From Hemileia vastatrix (lineage: Eukaryota; Basidiomycota; Pucciniomycetes; Pucciniales; Zaghouaniaceae): a stretch of DNA of 64,000 bases. The stretch covers positions 5,847,001-5,911,000 of the forward strand of contig JASXTE010000008.1 of NCBI GenBank assembly GCA_030280995.1, read 5' to 3'. Below the pieces are notes generated by a model. It was not told where the DNA came from. It saw nothing but the letters and a program-made list of their open reading frames with translations, and ran no database searches. Positions 20,838 through 33,647 of the stretch are shown here, in pieces (the stretch's first letter is position 1; each line of letters opens with the position of its first letter). Made by a program: the position numbers and the translations under genes.

Positions 20838-23800
20838 ACTGGGGTATTTGGTACGTATCACAGCCAGAGTTCAAATGGTTTCTTCTCTGTTACAGAATGA
20901 GTTGTGCTGTTATAAGCAAATTCAAGGCCAGGAATTAATGTTACCCAGTCATGTGTGAATTTCTCATTGTCTTTGTATTCTAATCCAAAGGTACAATATC
21001 TTCTGATCATGTCTTCTAGAGTTTGTATCATTCTCTTAGCCAGCCCATCAGTTTGTCGATGGTGTGCTGTAGACAATTTCAATTGACAACCTGATACTTC
21101 CATCAAAGATGTCCAGAACTCTGAAGTAAATTTAGGGTCTCTGTCAGATATTATGGCTTTGGGGAGCCCAGCAGTATTCATCATCTGAGTCCACCATAGT
21201 AGTGCCAAGTCTTTTGCAGATACCTCTTTACGGGTAGGGATAAATTTACACATTTTTGTTAATCTATCTACTATTACCCAGCAAGAATTGAAACTTTCTT
21301 TTCCTGCTAATGGCAAGCCAGTTACAAAATTTATGTTTATAATTTCCCATGGAGCATTTGGCTGCTCTATTTGTTGTAACAACCCAGCTCTCTTCCCAGT
21401 TAATCTTTTAGATTTCTGACAAGAGTCACATGTTTCAATGTATTTTTGTACATCTTCTTTCATGTTTATCCACCAGGCTGTATTTTTAACTCTGGTTAAT
21501 GTTTTGTTAAAGTCAAAATGACCAGCTAAGATGTCATCATGACAAGTACTCAACATTAACTCTTTCATAGAAGGTGGTATCACTATTACATTACTTAACT
21601 TTTTCCTGTAATATATATATCCATATTCAATTGATAGTTTACCTTTTTACAATGCATTTCTATACTTTGGAGGCAAGTTTTTAATTAATGCACTCATGGA
21701 GGCATTTGTTGGATCATTAAGAATGGTAGATAGTTTAGTCAAATCCTTATCAGATGAATAATTTTCCAATATAGTTTGCATAAACTCTTCTTCTAAATCC
21801 ACTATATAAATCCCAAATATATGTATAACCTCATTTTCAGGTACATAAGCCGGGTTGTCAGCATCATTTGGCAAAGGACTTCTGGATAATAAATCCACAT
21901 TAGAATGCAATGTTACTGCTCTATGAGTGATTTTCATTCTTCCTCTGTACTCTTGTACAGCTAGTTGCCATCTAAACATGTGCCTATTAGGGGTTTTCAT
22001 GTTTAGTAATGATTTTACTGCACTGCAATCTGTTATAAGTTCAAACTTCTGGTCTTCCAGATAGTAATGAAGTTTCTCCAAAGCCCACACCACAGCTAAA
22101 CACTCTAGCTGTGTAGCACCATACCTTAATTCTTTTTTTCTTAAGGTTCTGGATATATAACAGATAACTACTTCAGATAATTTTCCATTTATTATCTGTT
22201 TCTGCTGTAAAGCAGAACCTAAACTTATGAAGCTTGCATCAGTGTACAAGATAAAATGTAGGGTGAAATCTGGTAGTCCCAATATTGGAGCTGACATTAA
22301 ACATTCTTTAATTTATTAAAGGCATGTTGTCTTTCATTATTCCAAATGAAAGCCTCATTTTTCCTGATTAATGTTGTTAAAGGAGCTGCAATGGATTGGT
22401 AATTTTTAATATATTGTCTATAATATCCACACATACCCAAAAAACTTTGAACCTCTTTTACATTTTTAGGTATACCAATGTTTTTAATTGCTGCCACCTT
22501 ATTCTGGTCAACACAAATTTATAATCCAGATATAACATGTCCAAGTACTTTCAAGGATTGAAATCCAAATTTACATTTCTTTAATGCAATTGTCATATTA
22601 ATTTCATCCATTCTTTGAAAGACTCTTTTCAGGTGATTTAAATGTTCATCATATGTTTTTGAAAACACTATGATGTCATCAGTGTAGACCAATAGCCATC
22701 CTTCAACCATTTCCTGATGAAAAACACTATCCATCAATTTTTGGAAGACTGATGGCGCATTCTTTGGGCCAAATGGCATTCTCACATACTTATATATACC
22801 CATATGTGTGGTTATTAATAAGTAATTCTGAGAATTTCTTTCCACAGGAATCTGGTGGTAACCCTTGTTTCCATCCAGACAGGAAATATATTTTGCTCCT
22901 TGTAAAGTAGCATGGATAGAAGCTATCCTTGGTAGAGGGTAAATATCATCTACTGTGTATGTATTCAGAGCTTCATAATCACTGCATAATCTTGCCTTAT
23001 CTTTTTCATAAGAGACCAATACTGGTGAAATGACACAATACTTAGGTGTTGTGTCTACTTTTTCAACAATACTCATTTCCAACAACATCTTTATATTGTC
23101 TTCAATATCTTTCCTTTTGCAGGAGATGCTGGGTAAGGTTTCTTTTTCAGGCTGCCAGGAATATTATCCAAATCACAGCTTAAAGAGATTTTCATCTCAT
23201 GGTCTTTGACCAATCCTAGTTCATTTGAACCATGAGCAAATGCCATATGATATGAGTTAATCAATCTCAAAATATTTTCTTCTTCAATTTTTGAGAGTTG
23301 AGGACTGAAAGAGGCCTTTTGGATTTCATTTTCCAATTCAACCATTTCAGTGGTGGCTCTTCCACCTTGCAGTTGTTCTTCCCTAGGGGAAATGGCATAA
23401 ACTGAATTTTCAGAACATATTTTGAAATTTTTCTTACCATTCACGCCTATGGTGAAACAACTGTTTGCAGGATCTAGTTTAATGCCAAATTTTGTCAATA
23501 AATCATTGCCAATAATAAACCAATCACTACAATTATTATTATCCATTACTAAAAATTCACAAACTGCTCTAACATATCCATTATTATATTTAAAGAATAC
23601 AGCAGTTTTGTACTTGCCAATTGGATTTAATATTGAACCAAAACCCCTCCAGTTCTTTGTCTGAACAGGTTCTAGTTTTTCCTGGTACTTACTATCAAGT
23701 TTCATTAATGTATTAATTGAAACTACACTACCTGCAGCCCCAGTGTCAAGAATGGCATTCATTTCTTTTCCACATATGATAACAGGCGCTCTGATAGGTG

Positions 23801-26106
23801 TTATTTTGTAAGTATCATGAAATACATCTTTAATTATTTCAGCTTCCTCAATGGAAGTTAAAGATGTGTCTGTATGAGGTATAGCATAATTCAGGAACAT
23901 AATATCCTGTTCTAATACAAATATCTCATTTTCATAATCACTGTAAGATATGTTACTTTTACAATCCTCACTGGATTCCACGTTCTCATTTTCATGATTA
24001 CTTGGTTCAGAGTTCTGTGAGGTTTCAATAAAATTTATTCTCTTCTTACACGTGTGACCCTTAACCCAAGGTTCATTACATTTGTAACAAGTGTTATTTT
24101 CTTGTCTCTTAGGGACAAGGGGAGCTGAAGGTTTTTTCTTCTCCGCTGGTAATTTACTTGTAGTAGGTTTTACCACCTCAATACTTTGTCGTAATTACTA
24201 TACTTGGTTTCATACTAATGGTTTAATAATATCTCATTGCATATGCTAATGAACCAGAGGTATCTCTGATGGATTCAGTTCTAGCTACAATAATGTCTCT
24301 AACTGATATAGGCAACTTGTATATTATTTTTTCTTTCCACTCTTCATAATCCATTTTTGGATATGAAGCTTTCATGATTTTTATTAAATTCATTAAGAAG
24401 ACCATGGGTTTATCTCCAGCATTTGGATTATATCTTGTTCTTTCATACAATATTTGTTGAGTGATTCTAAATTTTGGGCCACCAAATTGCCTTTCAATTA
24501 GTGCCTTCCATTCATTCCAAGAGTAATTAATTCCCTCACTCAATACAGATTCAAACCATAATAAGGCCACATCTGTAAATAAAGATATTAAATTTGAAGT
24601 AATTTCTTCATCAGGTAATTTGTATGAAAATTTTAAGTTATCAATTCTTTGTATGAATTGCTGCCAATCAGATTTTGAATCCCTGTCAAAAGAAGGATAC
24701 TGATCTAACTTAGGCCAGTTCTTTTGGTTAGTTTTTGCTTCCCTAACCTGAGGAATATTCAGTAATTCACTTACTTTAGAAAGATGATCATTTATTTCAT
24801 CTTTTACTGATTTATTATTCTCAGAGCCCATGACACTATGTTCATGTTCCATCATTGGTGTTTTGTTTGCATGTTTCATGAAAACAGGTACTCTTGCCAC
24901 ATAAGAAGTGTTATCTTTTATTTTTTCAGTATTTTTCAATATGTTTGCTGCTTCTATTTCTACTCTTTGTAACCTATCCTGTATTACAGGTACATGAGTT
25001 AGAGTATCATTTACATTTGAAAAAGATAATTTAACACGTCCCTCAATGGTAGCCATAATATTCTGAGAGTGTTCTAATTTACTTTCTAAATTTCTAATCT
25101 CTGAGTTTAATCTTTTATTCTCATTGATTAATTCATTATTTGAATTTTCAATAATTTTTAATCTATTGGCTGTTGTACTCAATGATTGTGTTAGCTGTAA
25201 TAATACGTTTTCTGTATTATTGTTTTACTCTTTTGAGAAATCTTCCAATTTTTCAATTATCAATAATAATTTATTTATTATTTTTGATTCCATTGGATTC
25301 TCTTTTAAAAAATATTCTATTTTTTCTGTGTCCAACTCAGAAGACTCATTATTTGATTCATTTGATTCCAATTTTATATTAATAGTATTATCCTGGTGAT
25401 CAATAAAACTATTTACATTGTCCTCATCTAAAGACAAGTTTAAAATGTGATTATCAAATGAATAATTTTTTAATTCCTCATCAATTTTATCCAATAATTC
25501 CCTATAAATCTCATTACCTATAAGTAATTTATTGTTAGGTTGATACAATTGATCATAAGAAGTTGGATGACTTACCAAGGTCTTATCCCACTTCCCCTGC
25601 CTCTCCTTGCCTTTCCCCTGTAAGGGTGACTGCTGAAACCCTGTTGAGGAGGGTTGTTGTAGTTTTGGGCATACCGATCCCACTTCCATTTGCTGACTGT
25701 TATTCTTTGGTCCTCTTCTGGGGCTGGAGGTGCTGCTGTGGTATTTGGTGCCAATGTTTGTGGATGAGACTTTATATCCACTAGAGCCTGGTTGACTTCT
25801 ATAAATCCCTGTGTTGCCCTTTTCTCCAGATTTTTGATCTGGTCTACCATATTGTTTACTCTTATTGTTAGGGTATTCAGTAGGGTTGAGAGGGAGTGAA
25901 TTTGCTCTTGCAACGTGTTTTTGGACTTCTTTATTGACACTTGTTTTAAGAGTTTTTCCCTTTCCTCCAGGGACATTGGTGGGGTGTTGTTTATTATTGG
26001 TGATTCTTGACCCTCCATTTGAATGTCCTGTAACAGGTCTTTCAGCTCTAGGTCTTAAGTTATAAGGTTTTGCCTTATTACTTACAATGTCATTGTTGTC
26101 ACACAT
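20838..26106 (-). pseudogene. A2 Gag-Pol, main part (Gag to integrase)
   Basis: Start ATG at 26106 on the minus strand (MCDNNDIVSNKAKPYNLR). The frame is broken by a stop near 25220, a break near 24200, and further stops or shifts near 23090, 22515, 22297, 21650 and 20855. The parts align in order with A1. They are the Gag coiled coil (25182 on), zinc knuckle (CYKCNEPWVKGHTC, near 24090), protease LDTGAAGS (near 23735), and RT with YTDD in place of YIDD (near 22690, a catalytic-box change in the non-Asp position). RNase H, the integrase zinc finger and the catalytic core follow, with R in place of P in HRQTDGLAKR and the catalytic-region Glu replaced by Lys. The frame then continues at 11978 beyond A1. 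The element is dead. Confidence 0.9.
25572..26018 (-). CDS. Overlapping ORF inside the gag start of A2 (148 residues)
   Basis: The counterpart of the A1 overlapping frame: ATG at 26018 with A at -3 and G at +4, no internal stop, ending in RPW-stop at 25572. Motifs shared with A1: MEGQ, MS-x-EE, LLK, IKK, LQ-x-Q, GF, NQA, KWKWD, HPY-x-GK and the final PW. The A2 Gag-Pol frame has gathered stops elsewhere but both frames here stay open. See the A1 copy for interpretation. Function unknown. Confidence 0.55.
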   Translation of the reverse strand: MEGQESPIINNTPPMSLEEREKLLKQVSIKKSKNTLQEQIHSLSTLLNTLTIRVNNMVDQIKNLEKRATQGFIEVNQALVDIKSHPQTLAPNTTAAPPAPEEDQRITVSKWKWDRYAQNYNNPPQQGFSSHPYRGKARRGRGSGIRPW

Positions 26107-26693
26107 TTTTATGTGGAATTTAAAGAATTGAAAGTTTAGATATGAAAACTTCAAAAATGGAGTTTTATCAGTATTTATTAATACCACTGAAGACAATTTT
26201 ATTGCTTACTTATTGGTATTAAGTGAATTTATAAGTGCTGAAAGTCAAACATGCTTTTATGTGGTCACTTGATTTAACTGGTCTACAATATGTAGCCGTG
26301 TTTTTATATTTAAAAGAAAACAACTGTCAGTAAGATTCCTTCTAAATATTTAATGAATGTTACAAACCAATAAAAAGAAAAGATTAAGAGTCCTGTTAAA
26401 AGAAAACAATTAATCAGTTTAATTGGTTTATTATCTGCAAAGATCACAAATTTAATTGGTCTATTGACAGACTACCACTAATAACAATTTTATGTTAAAT
26501 TAGTGGTAAAATTGTTGATTCAATATCACAATTTTAATATATAACAGGGCTTCTTTTTCTGAAATCACTATATAAGTGACCCCAACCTGTTTTAATTATC
26601 CAAATATTTCTATAGGGATATTATCTACATGTACCTTCTTTGAAATTTTTACTTACTGGATTATGACAGAATTCTTGAGGAAAGGCCCCCAAT
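26107..26693 (-). other. Leader and primer-binding site of A2
   Basis: AT-rich untranslated sequence. The PBS (minus strand, 26676-26691) reads TGGGGGCCTTTCC two bases from the LTR. No gene seen. Confidence 0.65.
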
Positions 26694-28192
26694 TTTCAGG
26701 CTAAGATCAACTAAAAGGACATGAACTAGCTTGAAAAGTATTTTTCTAGAAGATTTAACTGGTACTATATGAATACTGTAGTATAAATCCAACAAATAGT
26801 AAAATATAATTCAGAATAAAGGTATCAGTAATATAATTCTCACTATTTTTATATGTGGCTTACAATCTTTTTAGATGGTAGAAAAATAGAGTTTAATAAT
26901 TCAGATACTACTAAAAATTCTTATAAAAGTACTAATTGATGTTTATTGTAATTGATTTGGTTATATGGTGTAAATTGTAATGATAAAGAATGTAGAAACA
27001 AGACCCAAAAACCTCCTCCTTTTATACACACTGAGTTTCCCAATAATTCCCTTGATGTACCATCCAATACACAGTTAATGACGCCTCAAAACAACTAATA
27101 TACATGCCCATCAACATCCCCAGTAACAAATGACATAATTAGAAGAGTAACACCCATCAAAATCCTGTAATAATAAGGGGAATCCATCAAAATTAAAGAA
27201 AAAGACAAAAAGAGAGTATATGCATTTAAAACAGTAATATAAAAGACTAAAGGAGACTTTTTAAGTTTAATAATAGCTTAATAATACAGGGGACTTACTG
27301 TAGAAATGGAGGGGCTAATCCTGACATTATACTACGTGAAATTCCCATCCAAAAATAACTAAAATTGACTGAGAAACCACCCAAAAACTCAAAAAAGAGC
27401 ATGAGATGTGGGGTAACTACATGCAGTCCTTGGCAGGCACTTGCACGGGTAAATCCTTGACTGAAATTAGGCGAATTTAAGCGTGGTGATGAAATAAGAC
27501 ACCAAGAATGAGGTTATTAATGAAATTAGTGCATATAAACAAGGTCAATGCATTATTAATTAAGCTAGGACACTAAATAAGCACCTTTCGCCTATTTTAG
27601 TGTGTTTCCCCACAGTGGGCATAGAATGTGGGGTAATTATAGTGTGAAAAAGCTAACTTTGCTAAAAATGAAGCTATTCACACGGGAAAAAGCAGGCAGT
27701 ATGTGGCCAGTACACAGAAGCCATTTCTGGCATAAAAAACACCAAATTTGAAAAGTGTTATTTTCATGCATATAAATAGCCAAATCAATAGTCCTGAATG
27801 AGACAGATTGATCTGTAAAAGCTTATTTTTGATATTCTCAATTTTATAGCGCATATAGTCAACTTTTAAGTGAAATAAAGCGCATTTCTTGTTTTTTGCG
27901 TAAAACAATGAATATAACAGCTTTAAGTGTACTTAAAAATTATGTAGCCTTATACTTAAGGTTCTTAAGATTACCCTAACATATTCCAACTTAATATTAT
28001 GTACATAAGACCTATAAAAGGTGGATATATGCATGTATATAAGGTGTTATAATGGCATATTTTGTATATTATCATAATTTTACTTATGTATACTGTTTGT
28101 GTACTCTCAATTATTGTTCCCCTGTATAGTTCATGTGTTTAAAATAACTTATAAGCACTTTTTACTCAGTCCTGGGGATATACAGGCTGACA
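26694..28192 (-). repeat. 5' LTR of A2
   Basis: 1499 bp, homologous to 9720-11219. The terminal dinucleotide at 26694 has decayed from TG to TT; the other end retains GGCTGACA. Confidence 0.92.
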
Positions 28193-28197
28193 TAATC
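28193..28197. repeat. Target-site duplication of A2 (TAATC), right copy
   Basis: Matches 9715-9719. Confidence 0.92.
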
Positions 28198-29311
28198 CCA
28201 AGATAGGAGCTGTCATCAAACATTCTTTCAACTTATCAAAAGCATGTTGTCTTTCATTATTCCAAATGAAAGCTTCTGATTTCTTTTTCAGTGTGGTCAA
28301 TGGAGCAGCAATTACTTGGTAGTTCTTTATATATTTTCTATAATAACTACACATACCAAGAGAAGATTGTACATCCTTTAAATTTTGACAAATTCTAATA
28401 TTTTTGATTGCAGCCACCTTATTTTGGTTACACATATTTGTAAGCCAGATAAAATATGACCAAGCACTTTTAAAGAATCAAACCCAAATTTACATTTATT
28501 CAATTCAGGGTCATTTTTTTCATCCATCTTCTAAAATACATTCTTTAATTGGATTAAGTGTTCATCATATGTCTTAGAGAACACTATGATAACATAAATG
28601 TATACCATTAACCATCCCTCAATCATTTCATTATGAAATTTAAAATCCATTAACTTCTGAAATACTTATGGAGCATTTTGTGGTCCAAATGGCATCCAGA
28701 CACATTTATATATTTCCATATGTGTTGCTATCAACAAAAAGTTCTGTGAATACTTTTCAACAGGAATTTGATGGTACCCTTTATTTCCATCTAGGAAACT
28801 TATGTATTTAGCACCTTTAAGGGTTGCATTTATAGAGGAAATCCTTGGAGATGAATAAATATCATCTACTGTAAATGTATTTAAAGCTCTATAATCACTG
28901 CACAGTCTTGCTTTATCTTGTTCATAAGAAATTAGCACTGGTGATATTACACAGTATTTTGGTGAAGTTTCAACCTTTTCAATAATCTTCATCTTTAACA
29001 AAATCTTAATATTATCCTCTATGTCTTTTCTCTTCATTGGTGAAGCAGGGTATGGTTTCTTTTTAAGACTAGCAGGAATATTATCCATATCACAGGTTAA
29101 CCAAATCGTCATTTCATGATCATTTACAAGGCCAAGTTCATTGGTCCCATGTGCAAAAGCCATTGGAAATGCTTTACTTAAGGCAAAAATTTTTGTCTTC
29201 TCAGTTTCAATTATCTGAGTGCCAAATGATGCTTTTGAAATTTATGTTTCCAGAAGTTCCATCTCACTGGATTCTCTTCCTTTGCAAGGAATATCTATAA
29301 CTGACTCATTG
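28193..29311 (-). pseudogene. Chromovirus C Pol, 5' part (reverse transcriptase)
   Basis: On the minus strand, matches to A1 begin at a segment after the protease (near 29305), run through AFAHGTNELGLV (29163 on) and the RT fingers and palm to MTAPILGL at 28193. From there they join the RNase H at 9719 once A2 is removed. YIDD is degraded (near 28590) and several stops occur. Gag and protease are absent: the homology ends exactly where the D LTR starts. Confidence 0.85.
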
Positions 29312-30476
29312 TGTCAGTGTGTGCTAGTATCTAAGTATGACTTAATATTAAATATTAATGGTTCTACTGCTTATTGTTAAATTATTTAGTGATTAAACCT
29401 CAGGGGAAGACTAATAGAATATTTATTCTCAATACAAACTCACAATACTTGGATTTTTATGTGTGCTAGTGGTGGAAATAGATAAATAAAATATAGTTAT
29501 AGCTTATCTAAAGATAATATCAATTTATAAATTCTTTATAATATATTTATATATAATAATAATTGTTTTATAGTGTTTATTTGATGTCTAGTAAGTAAGT
29601 AATGTCTAACAACCCTTCAAATCCTCCCTTTATAATACCAAAATCCACTGGAGTGCACAGACCTTCAATCCAGATGATGTCACTGCTATCCCCGGCAATT
29701 AAAGCACTGTGAGGGCCCATCAACTCCCCATAGCATCAACTTCAAGCAGTTTCAACAACCAGACCTCCAGTAAGTACCCTCCATCACAATTAATGATACC
29801 TCAGACCCATACCATAAATAGAGTAAACAGATAAAAGCGGATACCATAGAGAAACAGGTAAAACAACTCATACAAAGAGTATATAATGAAGCCCAAAGCA
29901 TATAAAGGAACAAAATTAACTTTCCAAGCCCCCAATAACATCCTCAAGCATCCATATTAACCCAGTAATAATATCCCAACCCATAAATTCATCAAAGGAA
30001 GCAGATTAAGTTGTCCAAACTGGATATTTGTGCCTGAAAAAGGTGTATATGCTTGTGTAGGCATTTTGAGTCCACTGAATATGTCCATATGAACCAAAAT
30101 AAGCAGAAAAATAAATTTTGTAGGCTATTAAGAGGTTAAAACCCACTTATAGACCTAAATATACATAATATAACGACATATTTCACTGAATATGAAGCTT
30201 ATGTATACATATAAGCTTATGTATGTCTATAATTACTTAATATCACTTAAGATAAGTATATTATGACTCCATTAAAAACTTAATAAGTATTATTAGGCTA
30301 TGGATAAGCTATTTAAACTACTATAAGTCATATAATAGTGTAATAATTATATATATATGTATTATAACCATATATATAAGTATTTTAACCTTATTTTAAG
30401 TCATAATCTTAATGTAATTAAGGTTTTCTTATTTTAAAAATAGAATCAATTAGTCCTGGGGATACCTAGGCTGACA
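29312..30476 (-). repeat. 3' LTR of chromovirus D
   Basis: TGTCAGTGTG...CTAGGCTGACA, 1165 bp, the same LTR family as 6441-7576. A T-run/purine tract (minus strand) follows at 30477-30505. The five bases before it (CATTG, 29307-29311) would be the target duplication, but the partner end is not in the window. Confidence 0.85.
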
Positions 30477-32491
30477 CTCCCTCACCCTAAAAAAACAATA
30501 AAAAATGTTAAGGCATTTTAATTAATAAGTAAGGAGTGAATAGAAAAATATTTTTTAAATTTTCTATGATACATATACTGAATTTTAACAGTATTATTTG
30601 GATTTAAATTTTTTCAAGAGATTTTTAAGATCAGAGATTTCATTTTCTGGAATCCCCTGGTCATATTCACTAGATTTATTGTTAAACCTTAATAGATACT
30701 CAACTCCCTTTTCTTTTGTAACGTGTCTCTTTTTAAGTATCTTTTCAATTTCTGCCTTTTAAACTATTTCTTCAAGTTGCTGTTTATGCCTTCCTGATCT
30801 TCTTAAAATAGAGAAGAATTATTAGAATGGTATGGTTTATAAGAGAAATAGTAAATACTAGATGTTTTCTATCATATTGTGCATATAGAATAACTTCAAC
30901 AGAATTGTTACCAACCATCTTTTTTACTACAAATGATCCAATGAATGGATACTTCAATTTAAAATAACCATTTAAATTGAAATGTAGTGTAGAAATAAGG
31001 ACATCATCACCCTCTGTGTACATTTGCTCTCTCAGGGCTTTATCCCATCTTTTCTTCTAATAATCAAATGCCTTATTTATACATTCTTCAGTATGATTTC
31101 TGCATAATTGTTGCATCAGAGGAAAAGATTTTGTACCTGTATGAATATCCAATCAAGGTATTTTATTAAGAGTTTTAGCAGGGGTATTAGGTACATAACC
31201 CAACCATAACTCAATTGGCTTTTTGCCAATGACAGAATTTACTGCACTATTGTATGCAAATTCTAAACCTGGGATAAGGGTTACCCAATCATGAGTGAAT
31301 TTGTCATTGTCTTTAAATTCAAGACCAAAAGCACAATATCTTCTTATGATATCTTCTAAGGTTTGTATCATTCATTCTGGTAGCCCATCAGTTTGTGGAT
31401 GGTGTGCTGTTGAAAGTTTTAATTGACAACCTGAAACATTTATAAGTGATGTCCAGAACTCAGAAGTAAATTTTGGATCTCTGTCTGAAACTATTGCTTT
31501 GGGGAATCCTGCTATATTTAACATTTGTTTCCATCATAAAAAATCTAAGTCCTTTTGCAGAAACCTCTTTGTAGGTATGAATAAATTTACAAATTTTTGT
31601 TAATCTATCTACAATTACCTGGAAGGAGTTATAACTCTTATGCCCTGCTATTGGAAAGCCTGCAACAAAGTCCATGTTGACTATTTCCCATAGATCTTTT
31701 GGTTGCTCTATTTTTTTAATAAACCAGCTCTTTTTCCTGTTAATCTTTTGGATTTATGACAAGAATCACATGTCTCAACATATTTTTGAACATCATCAGA
31801 CATTTTAATCCACCAAGATGTATTTTTTACTCTGGTTAATGTTTTATGGAAGTCAAAATGACCTGCTAATATATCATCATGACATATACTTAAAATTAAA
31901 TTCTTCATTGAAGGGGGAATTAAAATTACATTACTTAATTTCTTCCTGTAAAATATAGAGCCATCCTCAATGGAAAATTTTCCTTTTTCTAATGCTTCCT
32001 TATATTTTTGTGGTAATATTTTAATTAAAACACTCATTGAAGCATTAGATGGATCATTTAATATTGTTGTAAGCTTACTCAACTCAGGATCTGAAGCATA
32101 ATTATCAAGAATTGATTGCATAAATTAATCCTCAAGATCTACAATGTAAATGCCATAAATGTTAATAATCTCTGTTTCAGGATCATAAGCAGGATTTTCA
32201 TCATTATCTGTTAGAGGTACTCTAGATAACAGATCTACATTAGAGTGTAAGTTTCCTTCTCTATTTTTAATAGTCATCCATCCTCTGTACTCTTGTACAG
32301 CTAATTTCCATCTAAACATATGTCTATTAGGAGTTTTCATGTTTAAGAGTGACTTAACTGCACTACAGTCAGTTATAGACTCAAATTTTTGGGCTGCAGG
32401 GTAATAATGTAGCTTCTCAAGAGCACATACTACTACTGAAAATTTAATTTGAGTAGCACCACATTTCAAATCACTACTTCTTAGAGTACGT
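30477..32491 (-). pseudogene. Chromovirus D Pol, 3' part (RNase H to chromodomain-like end)
   Basis: Minus-strand pieces 32469-32125 (RNase H), 32121-31708 (integrase zinc finger), 31675-31460 (first catalytic Asp, shifted), 31371-31153 and 31023-30784 (GPF-like module) follow A1 in order. D shares with C at least four inactivating changes: TGA after LPE, a TAG in the integrase tail, a TAA before the chromodomain, and the frameshift giving HTILIILLYF. D ends at 32491, where the zinc-gene element E1 is inserted in RNase H. No Gag, protease or RT part of D is in the window. Confidence 0.85.
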
Positions 32492-33606
32492 TGTAGAGAG
32501 TTCTAAAATACTAAGCAGTAGACACAATGCGAGATGGGTTGGTTCTTCTTTTTAATTTCTAAAAAGATGCACCTGCCACTCTTGTTTTTAAAGACAGCAC
32601 AATAATGTGTAACACTAATTTTTGATTAAAAAGTTTATATGTTAAGAACTGAGTTTTTAAAAGATTGGAAAAACAAGTATTACTATCTCAATATTTCTAT
32701 TCTTAACAAGCGCTAATATCTACAGCTACTCCCTCTTGAAGCTCTCTCTTCTAATATGCCTTATTATAGCAATAAAATAACTCTAATAATAGTTAATCCT
32801 TTGAATCTATATACTCTAAAATAATTGATTGCAAAAAAATTATGATATCTTTGACTTCACAATTATTAACTACTTTTTTTTAACTAACTATTTGTCAATT
32901 TGTTCTCCCTTTATTACTAGATGTGATACCCTCTTTATATTTTTCCAGTGCTCTAAACACAGTTCCCTAGTGGATCTCCAGCACTGACTCTAGTGCTACA
33001 TTAGTAAAACAGTAACTAATCTATTAGTAGACCACATACATCGCTTGTAACAACTAAAGCACCTAAATCATACCCTATCCTTACTAACACTAGTATTAAC
33101 TTGTCTTAATCATGCTTGACACCTTGACTTGCGTGCCCCTGAATGTACCTTTGTTTGTTTCAGCGCTACTTCCAAGTTTGACTCCTTCTAATGCTGATCC
33201 TAGTTGCTTTGATTTTCAACTAGTTAATCTCCTATATCACCCATTTCAGTAAGTTACCACACTAGCTGTGGTGCAGTATACTTTGAACTTGAGCCTTTCC
33301 TTAAGCCATAATGCCTTCCTTAGTGCCTAATACACGATTATTGGAAAATAAAAGTCCATATTGTTCAGCACTTGCAGTCCTAAATCAATAACACACAATT
33401 CCCCATTATGTGGCGCATCCTGCTGCAAAATCCGAGAGCACAGACCCTGAATCCTCTTCCGCACTTCTATTTCCCTTTGTCCTTGAAACACACAAACACG
33501 CATTATAGTTTATCATTTCCTACTGCGCTATGAATCCCCTTTGTTCTTCCTGGACTATGCAAGCTGATTGGTCCAAAATCAAACTACCTGCAAGGCGCGT
33601 ACCACC
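32492..33606 (-). repeat. 3' LTR of E1
   Basis: About 1115 bp from TGTAGAGAGTTC to GGCGCGTACCAC. Homologous to 43692-44809, with many GCGC sites decayed to GTGC or GCAC. The adjoining minus-strand tract reads GTAGAGGGAGGA, a good polypurine tract (33607-33620). Confidence 0.88.
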
Positions 33607-33639
33607 TCCTCCCTCTACTCGCAACTGTCCCCAGGAGCC

Positions 33640-33647
33640 TATAAACA
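33640..33647 (+). promoter_or_regulatory. TATA-like box of gene 1 (E1)
   Basis: TATAAACA about 88 bp before the gene 1 ATG. At the same place E4 has TATAAAAA (44843) and E3 CATAAATA (48314), just inside the PPT. This suggests a plus-strand promoter independent of the element's own transcription. Confidence 0.5.

Larger units (their letters stand above)
9720..28192 (-). mobile_element. Chromovirus A2, nested in C and split by A1
   Basis: A complete but inactivated Ty3/gypsy chromovirus on the minus strand: 5' LTR 26694-28192, leader and PBS, Gag-Pol from 26106, interruption by A1 at 11984-20832, Pol end at 11371-11983, PPT-like tract, 3' LTR 9720-11219. The 5-bp duplication TAATC flanks it. 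Without A1 its length is about 9.6 kb. Its two LTRs differ at roughly 2% of positions by eye, so it is older than A1. Its LTR (1.5 kb) is a different sequence from that of A1, C and D, sharing only the ends. Confidence 0.92.
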
